A stretch of 64,000 nt of DNA from Odontesthes bonariensis (taxonomy: Eukaryota > Chordata > Actinopteri > Atheriniformes > Atherinopsidae). Below the pieces are notes generated by a model. It had not been told where the DNA came from. It was given only the letters and a program-made list of their open reading frames with translations, and made no database searches. A program made the translations under genes and the position numbers. The stretch's first letter is position 1. Every line of letters begins with the position of its first letter. Location: the NCBI RefSeq assembly GCF_027942865.1, contig NC_134520.1, positions 2,788,501-2,852,500 on the forward strand, in the 5' to 3' direction. Shown here piece by piece: positions 32,044-41,589 of this stretch.

Positions 32044-33006
32044 CACTGTTTCCCAGGACATCTTTGCTAATATACTTGAGAAGTTGTTAATGTTATTTTC
32101 ATTGAAATTTCTAAAACAAGTTATCTTTGATTTCTTTGTAAGCTCTTTGTTGAGTATAGAAGAAAACTGAAAAACAGGAAGATGATCAGAAATATCTGTA
32201 TAAAGGATACCAGATTTTATGACATCAGTCAAAGCATTAGTAAAAATATTGTCTATCAGTGTAGAGGATTGGCTAGTTATTCTTGTGGGCTTGCAGATAA
32301 GGGGATAAAAATAATTTGAAGACAATATATTTATAAGGTCATCTATGTGCTGTTTGTTCTTGTCTAAAAGATTAACATTGAAGTCACCTAATAAATAGCA
32401 CAGTTTACCCTCTTTATCAACAAGTTCCAAGACATCTAGAAGACATTCATTAAAGTTGTTGATATCTGTATTAGGAGGACGATATATACATCCTACAATC
32501 AATTTTCTTTTCTCAGATTGCACCTCAAGAAAAACACATTCAGTATTACACCCATGAAACTTCATTTCAAAGTCAGATCTCTGTTTGAATTCATGATCCT
32601 TTTGAACATAGAGAGAGACTCCTCCACCTCTACTTCCTCTATATTGGTGAATGGCTGTGTAACCATCAAATTTAAATAGTGAATGGATTTCATCATTAAG
32701 CCAAGTTTCGGTCAATGCAATTATAGAGAAAATGTGGTTCAGTGATGAAAGATAATGGAAAAATTTATCATAGTTTTTTGGGAGACTTCTTATGTTCAAA
32801 TGGAGAGAAGAAAAGGTTTTGGACTCTTTACAAGATGCAGTGAAAGAGTTAAACTGGTCTTCAGAAAAATAACTACATGTAGAAGGATCATAAATATTAG
32901 ACTGTTTCCTGTCATATGTGTTAGCATTTGTTGGTGCATATTCTGATGAAACGAATAAATCAGGATTAAAGCATTGTATTAAAGACCTTGTCATTCTGTG
33001 GCTCAA
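32044..33006 (-). pseudogene. LINE J ORF2, apurinic endonuclease segment
   Basis: The frame starts at 33006 and runs to the gypsy border with LHLNIRSLPKNYDKFFHYL, IALTETWLND (catalytic Glu), RGGGVSLYVQKD, VGCIYRPPNTD, YLLGDFNVNLLD and ISDHLPVF: a full APE-type LINE endonuclease. The last LINE codons are KMSWETV; the next LINE codons are at 20946. Nothing inside this segment is broken, so ORF2 was probably disabled mainly by later insertions. Confidence 0.88.
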
Positions 33007-33317
33007 AAGGATGAAAAACCAAGTTGTTATTGTTTGTTAAATTTGGATGGCCACTACCAGAACAAAGATTAATACACAATTTCATTTGTTTTTTCCTCGG
33101 TGAACACGGAGCATGTTCTGCCATAAGATAAACAGCAAACTGATGACATGGTCATGAGTGCCTGGGCAACAGTTTAATGTTCATCCTCCACATTTGAACC
33201 AATGTGCCGCTCTCTCGTTGGACGCTCGCTTATGGGTCGCACTATGAGTCTATCATAATTCAGATAGGCCCATTCCCCCCTTGCTCTTGCAGCTCTCATC
33301 TCAGGTAGCAGTTCTTT

Positions 33318-33846
33318 TCACTTTTGACGCACAGTCTCTGAATAGTCTTCGTTGATGTAGATATGTGAGCCTTTCAGTTTCTTTGCTTTTGAAAGTATGA
33401 GCTGTTTGTCTTTGTGTCTGAAGAGTTTGACTATTATGGGTCTTGATCTTTTATCACCACTCTTCAACAGCTTCCCAAGACGGTGTGCACGTTCAATTTC
33501 GATGTGCTTTTGGTCAATATTCAATTTGCCATTAAGAATTTCTCTGATTTTTCTCTGAGTCAGACCATTTTTCATCAGGTGATTCTGGGATGCCATCAAC
33601 TACAATGTTGTTCCTCCTGGACTGGTTTTCCAGATAGTCAACTTTAGCCATCCATTGTTTGTTATCAGCTTTCAAAGCTTCTTTGTTGGATTGAAGATAT
33701 TTGATAGTGCCAGATGTCAAAGACTCAAAAGTGGTTTTCAACTCATCAACTTCTTTTTGAGAGTATTCTAGGGTCCTTTTGAGATCCTGTACTTCTCTAT
33801 TCAAGTCATCACAGCGTTTATTGTTTGAGTCATGTATCATTTGAAC
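33318..33846 (-). pseudogene. LINE J ORF1, main part
   Basis: Two overlapping frames (33840-33532 and 33599-33318). First a coiled-coil stretch (DDLNREVQDLKRTLEYSQKE onward) and YLENQSRRNNIVVDGIPES, which is the start of the RRM of L1-type ORF1 proteins. After a frameshift near 33560 comes the C-terminal domain (IEIERAHRLGKLL, RPIIVKLFRHKDKQLILSKA, IYINEDYSETVR). This RNA-binding protein packages LINE RNA. Its N-terminus lies at 38903-38786, beyond the intact gypsy element. Confidence 0.82.
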
Positions 33847-33851
33847 AAAAC

Positions 33852-34041
33852 TGTTGTGTATTGACAGCCAAAGTTTGTCCCTCCAGGGATACTGTTACGC
33901 CCCCTGTGTTGTATGTTGTGAAGTACGTCTTGACTCTCTCTGTCCTTGGTTGAAGGGCAATACATGCAGACGTGAAATACTTCTTGGTCTCCCGTTTTCT
34001 CATTAAGAGTATTAAGCTTGAAAATAACAAAGTATATAACA
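33852..34041 (+). repeat. 5' LTR of the intact gypsy element
   Basis: 190 bp, TGTTGTGTATTGACAGCC to GTATATAACA, with TGTT/AACA ends. It differs from the 3' LTR (38591-38780) at only about three positions by eye. Downstream, TGGCGACGAGG at 34046 is in primer-binding-site position. Confidence 0.95.
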
Positions 34042-34360
34042 AAACTGGCGACGAGGTACGGACTCACGTTTGTTGTTTTTGTTGTCGGCGGAAAGTCCGA
34101 GTTTAATGAGTTTACTTCATGCGCGTACGTCGCGACGTCGAGGCTACCTGAGCGGTGATGCAAGCTAGCTGCTACAAAAAAAATAAATAAATAAATCTCT
34201 GCGGAGGGAAGGAGACTGAAGTAAATGGATAAGGGAAGGACTGTGTGGCACAACAGAAAGACACAAAAGCAGTAAGTCAAAGAAGAAGAAAAAGAAGAAG
34301 AAAAAAAAAAAAATTTAAAAAAAAGGATAAGACTAATTACTGGAGGAAACTTTCTTTGAA

Positions 34361-37300
34361 ATGGCTGCGCTGGTTGGAAATATAGGACCATTTGAAGAAA
34401 ATGTGGAACAATGGAGTTCATACACCGACAGGTTTGAGTACTTTGCCCTTGCTAACAGCATCAAAGCTAATGTTCTTGTACCCACGTTTTTAAGTGTTAT
34501 GGGAGGAAAAACATTCAACCTACTGCGCAGTCTAGTGCAACCTGCCAAGCCAGGAGACAAGTCTTTTGATGAAATAGTGACAATATTGAAGGATCACTAT
34601 TCCCCAAAGCCATTGATCATTGCAGAGAGATTCAGATTCCATAAAAGGAACCAGGTAGAGGGTGAATCCGTTTCACAGTTTGTAGCTGTACTGAAACAGT
34701 TATCGGAACATTGTGAATTTGGACTTTCACTAAATGATACCATACGTGATCGGCTGGTGTGTGGTCTACGCAGTGAGAGTATTCAGAAACGGTTACTGAC
34801 TGAAGCTAATCTGAGACTGGATAAAGCCATTGAGATCAGCACATCAATGGAGATGGCTGCCAGAGAAGCACAGCAGCTAAGTGCATCAACCCAAGTGCAT
34901 AAGATGTATGCTGAATCTACCCAGAAAGCGGCACCTGGGCAGCTATGCTACCGTTGTGGGAAGGCAGGGCACCAGGCACCAGAGTGTTGGTGTAAGGACT
35001 TAGACTGTAGGAACTGTGGTAAGAAAGGCCACATCGAACGTGCCTGTAGAAACAAGACTCAGACACACAAACAGTTCAATGAGAAAAAGAGAGGTGGTTT
35101 TCACAGAAACAAAAAGAAACACGTGAATAAGATGGAACACGAACAGGATGAGCAGAGTGATTGTGAGTCTGATGAAGATACCGTGCATGTTTTATCTATC
35201 ACAGGCAGCGATGATGATGGATACTGGGTCACACCACTACTGGAGAATAAACCAGTGCGAATGCAGGTGGACACTGGTACACGTGTATCCATGGTATCAG
35301 ACGTTGTGTACAAAGAGACACTGCAACACCTTCCTCTCCGAGAGACCAAGTTGAAGTTAAGGACATACACTGGTGAGCCTGTCCCAGTGTTAGGAGCTGT
35401 GAATGTGACGGTGGAATACAACAAACAGAAAGAGACTCTTCCACTATACATCATCCCAGGAAATCGTCCAGCTCTGCTAGGTCGCCGGTGGCTACAAAAG
35501 ATCAAGCTGAACTGGCAAGGAGTGTTCATGGTTATGGATGGAGAAACAAGCCCTCTACAGGAGATCTTAAAGAAGCATCCCAAGGCTTTTGATGGAGAAC
35601 TTGGCAGCATGAAAGACATCATGGTTAAGCTGACAGTTAAACCCGGCAGCACACCAAAGTGCCTAAAAGCTAGACCTGTCCCATATGCCATCAAACCGAA
35701 AGTTGAAGCAGAATTAGATAGGTTAGTGAAGAGTGGGGTTCTGGAACCTGTAAGCACAAGTGAATGGGCCACACCCATTGTCCCTGTCATGAAAAAGGAC
35801 GGGACTCCAAGAATCTGCGGAGATTTTAAGGTTACTGTGAATCCGTTCCGGACAACAGAAAAGTATCCATTACCACTCATTGATGACCTCTTCTCATGTC
35901 TGGCTGGAGGACAGAAGTTTAGTAAGATAGATTTATCTCAAGCATATCTTCAGATGCATGTGGAACGTGAGTCACAGGAGCTGCTGACTATTGTGACACA
36001 CAAAGGACTGTACAGGTACCAGAGGCTCCCTTTTGGCATCACCTCTGCTCCAGCACTGTTCCAAAGAGCGATGGACCAGATCCTCAGTGGTCTATCAGGG
36101 GTTCAGTGCTACCTGGATGATCTACTCATCACAGGACCAGATGAGCAATCTCACTTAAGGAATCTGGATGCGACACTACAACGACTGGAGGAGTATGGTT
36201 TGAAAGTCCGGAAAGACAAGTGTGAGTTTTTCAGACCATCTGTTGAGTATTTGGGACATGTAATTGACTGCACAGGTCTCCACAAGGCCCCATCCAAGGT
36301 GAAAGCTATTGTGGAGGCTCCATCTCCCAAAAATGTGAGTCAGCTGAGGTCTTTCCTTGGCTTGTTGACATACTATGCAAAATTTGTGTCTAACCTTGCC
36401 AACAAGCTAAAGCCGCTACATGAACTGCTTAACAAAACAAATACATGGGAATGGACTGACAAATGTGAGACAGCTTTCAGAGATGTAAAGACAGCCCTCG
36501 CTAAATCTGAGGCTCTCGCCCACTTTGACCCTAAATTACCACTTCAGCTGGCATGTGATGCCTCACCTTATGGGGTAGGTGCAGTCGTGTCTCACATCAT
36601 GCCATCTGGAGAAGAAAGACCGATTGCTTTTGCATCAAGGACGCTGAGCAAAGCGGAAAGCAATTATGCACAGATTGAGCGTGAGGCACTGTCTATAGTG
36701 TTTGGAGTTAAGAAATTCCATCAGTATCTCTTCGGCAGAAAATTCACGCTATTGACGGACCATCGACCTCTCACATCCATCTTTGGTCCTCACACTGGCA
36801 TTCCATCGCTGGCGGCCAGTCGTATGCAGCGATGGGCTCTGCTGTTATCTGCTCACCAGTATGTGATCAAGTATAGAAAGTCAGACCAACATCAGAATGC
36901 TGACGGGCTTTCAAGACTCCCTTTGCCTGTCACGCACGCTGAGCCCACACACACTGAGATTTTTTACTTCAAGGAGGTGACGGCTGCTCCAGTCACCTCA
37001 GCTCACGTGAAGAAACACACACGCACTGACCCGGTCTTGTCTGAGGTTTTGGATATCATCACTCAGGGGAGAAGAGGAGAGATGACACCCAGCTTTAAGC
37101 CTTATCTGGTGAGACAAGATGAGCTTTCAGTCCAGTCTGGATGCTTATTGTGGGGCTACCGCGTCATCATTCCGCCACCCCTAAGAGAGAAAGTGCTTGC
37201 TGAACTGCATACGGGACACTGTGGTGTGGTGCGGATGAAGGAAATTGCACGCAGCTATTTCTGGTGGCCGGGCCTGGATGCTGCTATTGAGGAGAAAGCA

Positions 37301-38326
37301 AAGTCCTGCGGTGACTGCCAGAAATTGAGAAACCTCCCACAGCTGGCACCATTACATCCGTGGGACTGGCCTGAAGAACCGTGGCAAAGAGTCCACATAG
37401 ATTTTGCTGGACCACTGGAGAACCACATGTTCTTAGTGGTAGTCGACGCTCATAGCAAATGGCCAGAAGTTGCGGTGATGAAGAGCACCTCTTCAGAGAA
37501 AACCATTGAAGAGCTAAGGTCCATCTTCAGCCGTTTTGGTCTACCACAACAACTCGTCAGTGATAACGGCCCACAGCTAGTGTCTGAAGAGTTTAAGACA
37601 TTCATGGAAGAGAACGGTATTCAGCACATCAAGTCGGCGCCTTATCATCCAGCTACAAATGGGCTCGCTGAAAGATTTGTACAAACTATGAAGCAAGCTC
37701 TCAAGTCCTCTCAAAGCACACAGTCCCTCAACCGACGCCTCAGTGCATTTTTGTTGTCATATAGAAACACACCACATGCTACAACAAAGCTTTCCCCTGC
37801 TTTGTGTATGTTCAAGAGACAGCTCCATACTCGACTTGATCTTCTGAGACCTCAGAAGACTAAAGAGGTTGTTTACCTTCAACAGAGAGCTCAAATGGAA
37901 AGACGCGCAAAAGCAAAGTTCCGAAGATTCACAGCAGGAGATAAGGTGCTCGCCCGGAACTACACCAGTGGTGTTAAGTGGACACCTGCAACAGTTATTG
38001 CAAAAACAGGTCCTGTTTCATATACAGTGGAAACCAGTGATCATCTTATCTGGAGAAGACATGTTGATCAATTGCTCCACACTTCTAGTTCATGTGATGA
38101 CTCATCACAGGAACCGTCCCTTGTTCCCGAGCTGGAGGTCCATCAGGAGCAACCTCAATCACCACAAGAGCCACAGAAGCAACCTTCAGGAATGGACAGT
38201 GTTCCAGGCACACCTAAGCCTGCTCAGGTTCCTATGTCAGACATCACTCCTAGCCCAGGACTCATTCAGTCCTCACCAAGAGACACTTTGACTGACATAA
38301 CCACAGGTCATACTTACCCCAGGTGA
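34361..38326 (+). CDS. Gypsy Gag-Pol polyprotein, intact
   Basis: 1,321 codons from ATG 34361 to TGA. Capsid-like Gag occupies about 1-180 (FEENVEQWSSYTDRFEYFAL). Two CCHC knuckles are at about 196 and 216 (CYRCGKAGHQAPEC, CRNCGKKGHIERAC). The protease is at about 302 (MQVDTGTRVSMVSD). RT has FSKIDLSQAYLQMHVE and YLDD at about 584. RNase H (about 730-855) has LACDASPYGVGAVVSH, LTDHRPLTSIFG and NADGLSRL. Integrase has an HHCC finger (HTGHCGVVRMKEIA, CGDCQK), catalytic Asp in VHIDFAGPL, Asp in VSDNGPQLVS and Glu in GLAERFVQTM. A GDKVLARNY-type C-terminal domain and a Pro/Ser/Gln-rich tail follow. Gag and Pol are fused in one frame, so no frameshifting is needed. The family resembles K02A2.6-like gypsy elements of fish. 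All catalytic residues I can check are present. Confidence 0.96.
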   Translation: MAALVGNIGPFEENVEQWSSYTDRFEYFALANSIKANVLVPTFLSVMGGKTFNLLRSLVQPAKPGDKSFDEIVTILKDHYSPKPLIIAERFRFHKRNQVEGESVSQFVAVLKQLSEHCEFGLSLNDTIRDRLVCGLRSESIQKRLLTEANLRLDKAIEISTSMEMAAREAQQLSASTQVHKMYAESTQKAAPGQLCYRCGKAGHQAPECWCKDLDCRNCGKKGHIERACRNKTQTHKQFNEKKRGGFHRNKKKHVNKMEHEQDEQSDCESDEDTVHVLSITGSDDDGYWVTPLLENKPVRMQVDTGTRVSMVSDVVYKETLQHLPLRETKLKLRTYTGEPVPVLGAVNVTVEYNKQKETLPLYIIPGNRPALLGRRWLQKIKLNWQGVFMVMDGETSPLQEILKKHPKAFDGELGSMKDIMVKLTVKPGSTPKCLKARPVPYAIKPKVEAELDRLVKSGVLEPVSTSEWATPIVPVMKKDGTPRICGDFKVTVNPFRTTEKYPLPLIDDLFSCLAGGQKFSKIDLSQAYLQMHVERESQELLTIVTHKGLYRYQRLPFGITSAPALFQRAMDQILSGLSGVQCYLDDLLITGPDEQSHLRNLDATLQRLEEYGLKVRKDKCEFFRPSVEYLGHVIDCTGLHKAPSKVKAIVEAPSPKNVSQLRSFLGLLTYYAKFVSNLANKLKPLHELLNKTNTWEWTDKCETAFRDVKTALAKSEALAHFDPKLPLQLACDASPYGVGAVVSHIMPSGEERPIAFASRTLSKAESNYAQIEREALSIVFGVKKFHQYLFGRKFTLLTDHRPLTSIFGPHTGIPSLAASRMQRWALLLSAHQYVIKYRKSDQHQNADGLSRLPLPVTHAEPTHTEIFYFKEVTAAPVTSAHVKKHTRTDPVLSEVLDIITQGRRGEMTPSFKPYLVRQDELSVQSGCLLWGYRVIIPPPLREKVLAELHTGHCGVVRMKEIARSYFWWPGLDAAIEEKAKSCGDCQKLRNLPQLAPLHPWDWPEEPWQRVHIDFAGPLENHMFLVVVDAHSKWPEVAVMKSTSSEKTIEELRSIFSRFGLPQQLVSDNGPQLVSEEFKTFMEENGIQHIKSAPYHPATNGLAERFVQTMKQALKSSQSTQSLNRRLSAFLLSYRNTPHATTKLSPALCMFKRQLHTRLDLLRPQKTKEVVYLQQRAQMERRAKAKFRRFTAGDKVLARNYTSGVKWTPATVIAKTGPVSYTVETSDHLIWRRHVDQLLHTSSSCDDSSQEPSLVPELEVHQEQPQSPQEPQKQPSGMDSVPGTPKPAQVPMSDITPSPGLIQSSPRDTLTDITTGHTYPR

Positions 38327-38590
38327 AACAGACGACCTCCTGACAAACTGTCTTATTAGTGTAATGACTAACCCATCACATTGGGGCAGAATAATCCCCA
38401 GGGTTCAGTCCGGATTGAGGTAGTCTACCCTCTCTCCGTAGTTAAGGCAAAAGTTCAATTGCCATGACATGTTTATTAAAAGTTCATTGTACGTTTTGAT
38501 ATTGTAAGCAGAGACTTTAAATGAGAATGCAGAGTTAGTAAAATGTTTGACTTTTATTAAGGGAACATCAAAAGTAAAGGGGGAGGGATA

Positions 38591-38780
38591 TGTTGTGTAT
38601 TGACAGCCAAAGTTTGTCCCTCCAGGGATACTGTTATGCCCCCTGTGTTGTATGTTGTGAAGTACGTCTTGACTCTCTCTGTCCTTGGTTGAAGAGCAAT
38701 ACATGCAGACGTGAAATACTTCTTGGTCTCCCGTTTCCTCATTAAGAGTATTAAGCTTGAAAATAACAAAGTATATAACA
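38591..38780 (+). repeat. 3' LTR of the intact gypsy element
   Basis: 190 bp, TGTTGTGTATTGACAGCC to GTATATAACA, directly after the purine-rich tract. It has the same length and near-identical sequence to the 5' LTR. Confidence 0.95.
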
Positions 38781-38785
38781 AAAAC

Positions 38786-38903
38786 CCTTAAAGCTGTTTT
38801 CTTGTTGTTTGATTAGGTCTTTATAGAAGGCTTTTTGTTGATCCAAGAGGTCACGTACAGTTGAGAGAGAAACAAAATCCTCTTCACACTTTTTAGGTGG
38901 CAT
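38786..38903 (-). pseudogene. LINE J ORF1, N-terminal segment
   Basis: ATG at 38903, MPPKKCEEDFVSLSTVRDLL, then a polar helix running to the intact gypsy border. It continues in frame at 33846 (VQMIHDSNNK) across the insertion when one AAAAC copy is ignored. It supplies the start of the ORF1 coiled coil. Confidence 0.8.
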
Positions 38904-39085
38904 TTTTCAGATAAACAGTCAAAGATTAAACAAGAAAGTCCTACCAGTCACGTTACCAGTCACACTGATGTTAGTTTGACAGGAGCTGGATCACAATGTT
39001 ACAGCTGAAGATCCAGGCTACACACAGGTCACACTGCAGCAGGAGATGGACCACAGCGTTGAGGCTGGAGATCCAGGCTACACAC

Positions 39086-39770
39086 GTGTCAAGCCCTATA
39101 GTCATCAAAAAAGAAATCATCGACACCCCATTAGTTCGGAAGAGAGACTTGCAGTCACACTGAGGGTCCTGGGGTCCGGCAGCACCCAGACATCGGTCGC
39201 TGCAAGTTATAAACTAGGAACCTCAACCGTCTCTAAAATTGTCTCCGCTACCTGCAGAGCAATCTGGCTGGTACTGAGAGAGGAATATGCTTTATTTCCC
39301 AAAGCAGATGAATGGGAAAGCATCAGTAAAGACTTTTGGAATGGCTGGAACTTTCCCAATTGTTTGGAGTGCATCGATGGGAAACATGTCACTATTAAAG
39401 GCCCACCAAATACTGGAAGCGACTACTTCAGCTCGTAAGATGATTGAGAACAGCTTTGGCATCCTGGCTGTACGCTGGAGGATTCTTGGGAGGCCCATGG
39501 AATTCCACCCAGACAAAGTTGTGGATGTCGTGAAGCTAGATCCCGCCCAACTTTGTCGATGGAGAGACGGCATCAGGTGATGTTGTGCCAGGAGAATGGC
39601 GGGCAAATGTTGCTGGGGACAGTAACTTGTGCAATGCTGGGAGACTGAGTGTGGCACGTGCTTCCCATGAAGCAATTTCCTTCAGAAATGACCTCAAGGA
39701 CTTCTTCAAAACACCAGGAGGACTTGTCCCCTGGCAGGAAACTGTCCTCCACAGAGGTTTTCTGAACTGA
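39086..39770 (+). pseudogene. HARBI1-like transposase, C-terminal part with internal deletions
   Basis: The frame resumes at KPYSHQKRNHRHPISSEERL and runs through a helix-turn-helix-like region (TSVAASYKLGTSTVSKIV), [19 protein letters not shown] (first catalytic Asp) and [10 protein letters not shown]. At about 39430 the sequence jumps to [19 protein letters not shown], so the segment holding the second Asp and the Glu of the DDE triad is gone. A second small deletion follows VVDVVKL (39537), after which VVPGEWRANVAGDSN and the C-terminus PGGLVPWQETVLHRGF appear in another register. Wild-type members of this family (DDE_Tnp_4) cut PIF/Harbinger ends; this copy cannot. Confidence 0.85.
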
Positions 39771-40094
39771 TCCACAGTGTTTTTTTATTTTGTAATAACT
39801 ACTTTAAAAAAAAAAAAAACTTCCTTGTATATGCAATGGTTTCAATGCTTTTATTCCTCAAGTCAAAATTTCATGTAGTCTGATTTTCATGGTACCTCTA
39901 CTTACATAATGGCTGAGGCTGCAGAAGTTGAAATTTCTATAGGTATGCTGATGTGCAGCTGCACCCAAATGCCTGAGCATTCTCACCTCTACTTACATAA
40001 TGGCTGAGTATTATATGATGATTATATAGCGGTTTTCATTCGCTTCCAGTGAAAGAAACAATTCCAAACGACATTTTCAAATAATGTACCATTG
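39771..40094. other. Spacer between the two convergent Harbinger genes
   Basis: AT-rich sequence with a short duplicated phrase (ACCTCTACTTACATAATGGC at about 39894 and 39988). This is where the 3' ends of the plus-strand transposase gene and the minus-strand MADF gene meet. No other feature seen. Confidence 0.5.
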
Positions 40095-41435
40095 TCAATC
40101 ATCATCCGGATGAAAATTGGATACAAAGTCCAACAACCTGCGTTTTAGTCGGTCATGGTGGCCAACAGGAACCACATGTGCTGCTATGTCTGCCAACAAC
40201 AGAAAGAAAGATTGCATTGGCGTGCGGTATGACTGCTGAAGGTTCTCCTTGAACATGTCCACAAGCTGCTGTCTATGCTCGGCAGCAGCAGGGTCACCTG
40301 CGTTCCTTTTCCTCTTGCGAGGTGGAGAGGGCAAGGACACGCTAGATGTGGCAGAAGCCGGGGGTGCAGGAAGGCATGCCGATGTGGATGCCGTTGCAGG
40401 TGGCAGGTCCTCGGGTGTCAGGAAGGAAAGTGGACTTCTTGGGGCAATGGGGGACACACACAGGGACATCCTCGGTGGAGTTCTGTGTCGTGTCGAAACA
40501 ACATCCCGAAATACTGGTGCATCGATCTGGGTGCTGTTCAGTTTCCTTTCCTGGAGAGTCTACATAAAAACATAAAAGAGACGTTTTAAACATACGATTC
40601 GGATAAAGTTGATGTAGCTACCAATTGATTGTTTTGCTTTTAAGAAAGGGGACACAAAGTAGCTTTTTACTCACCATATTTGTTTCGGTGTCTCACGAAA
40701 TTCGTGAGCCAACATAATTCACCTAAAAGAGGTGAAGGTCTGAAGTTCCCGGCATCACCACTTCGAGCCTCTGTCCTCTTCTTCACCAGTCGGTCGCATA
40801 GCTTCTTCCAAACACTCTTGCAGTACTCTCCTTTCCCCAAAGTTCTGCCTATCTCTGTCCAAGAGTTTTGTCAAAACAGGTGGGTGAGGTAGGACACGGA
40901 TGCGGACTCAGAGGATGTAGAAAACAAACTGGGTTTTATTTCACAACAAAAAACAAAGTTCAAACAAAAAGCGCGGCTGGGCCGGATGACAAAAACTAGA
41001 CAGAGAAAAAACAAAACATGACCATGACTGAGAAAACAAAAGACTTAGCTTGGTATGACTTGGCTTGAGACCATGAGTGACAGTGAGGATCTGGCAAAGT
41101 GCATGGGGAAACCTGGAAACTAAATACTGAGGAGGGTGATTGGTGAGTGAGTGCAGCTGATGGGGAAAACACAGGTGAGGGAAGTGAAGCTGATGGCAGG
41201 GCAGGAGAAATACTGAGGTGACATAGCATGGCAAAAACTAAAAACAAGACCTGAACCTAAAACTTAACAAAACTAAGACATGGTAAAACTAAGAACTTAT
41301 AGAGAAACTCAAAACGTGGCAAAAACCCACAGACATGACAAGTTTACTTGGTCCCTGTGTTGTTTTACAGAAGTGTCGTACAGCTGCCTGTATAAACGCA
41401 CTTCCTCACTGAGCCTGGCCTCAAAATTGGTCCAT
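40095..41435 (-). pseudogene. Harbinger MADF/BESS DNA-binding protein
   Basis: The second gene of the PIF/Harbinger element. Exon 1 is 41435-40675: a MADF (Myb/SANT-like) domain whose copy at 42085-41831 reads VRLYSHLYETAVKQHREHVN and FCKNVWKKLRDRYVKAKKR. It ends at donor GTGAGT. Exon 2 is 40550-40095: a Pro/Ser-rich linker, a basic PPRKRKRN patch and a C-terminal BESS-type motif (MQSFFLLLADIAAHVVPVGH, then LKRRLLDFV). In this superfamily the MADF protein carries the transposase to the nucleus and binds element ends. Two breaks: an extra base a few codons after the start (41420-41426, TTTTGA) and a 472-bp solo LTR within the MADF domain (40869-41340). Confidence 0.75.
40869..41340. mobile_element. 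Solo LTR in the Harbinger MADF exon
   Basis: 472 bp with TGTCA...TGACA termini, flanked by the exact 5-bp repeat AGTTT (40864-40868 and 41341-41345). It has no coding content. The MADF sequence on each side matches the uninterrupted second copy at 41831-42085. Ends and target duplication fit a solo LTR left by recombination between the two LTRs of a retrotransposon. Confidence 0.85.
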
Positions 41436-41589
41436 CCGGTCTGCTGATGTTGGCGCAGCCAAGTCACAAAAACCGAGTGGTGCACGACACCGTGCTGCGC
41501 CGTCTTTTCAAGGGAAGCGCCAGGCCTGATACGTCATTTTGACGTCACGATCCGCCACCACTATGAGCGACGCGTCAACTGTAACTCCG

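Larger units (their letters stand above)
33852..38780 (+). mobile_element. Intact Ty3/gypsy element
   Basis: 4,929 bp with two 190-bp LTRs, one uninterrupted Gag-Pol frame (34361-38326), and a purine tract (AAAGGGGGAGGG) just before the 3' LTR. It is flanked by the 5-bp repeat AAAAC (33847-33851 and 38781-38785). It lies antisense in LINE J ORF1, whose codons rejoin across it. Near-identical LTRs and the open frame mark it as the youngest insertion in the window and possibly able to move. Confidence 0.96.
15748..39085 (-). mobile_element. LINE J: a LINE broken into four parts by three LTR elements
   Basis: A minus-strand non-LTR retrotransposon. Its 3' tail is (AAAC)n at about 15748-15770 and its 5' end is near 39085, where a roughly 55-bp unit (ending GATCCAGGCTACACAC) is tandemly repeated. 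ORF1 is at 38903-38786 plus 33846-33318. The ORF2 endonuclease is at 33006-32044, the linker/RT start at 20946-20685, and the RT at about 17880-16086. The insertions are a Gmr1-like element (17884-20684), the PNMA-like gypsy (20947-32043) and an intact gypsy (33852-38780). The LINE sits inside the HARBI1-like frame (CGTG or GTG at both borders). Confidence 0.85.

Noticed and set aside
34041..34070. Naming the primer tRNA of the intact gypsy
   Set aside because: TGGCGACGAGG is in primer-site position, but I cannot match it to a specific tRNA by eye.
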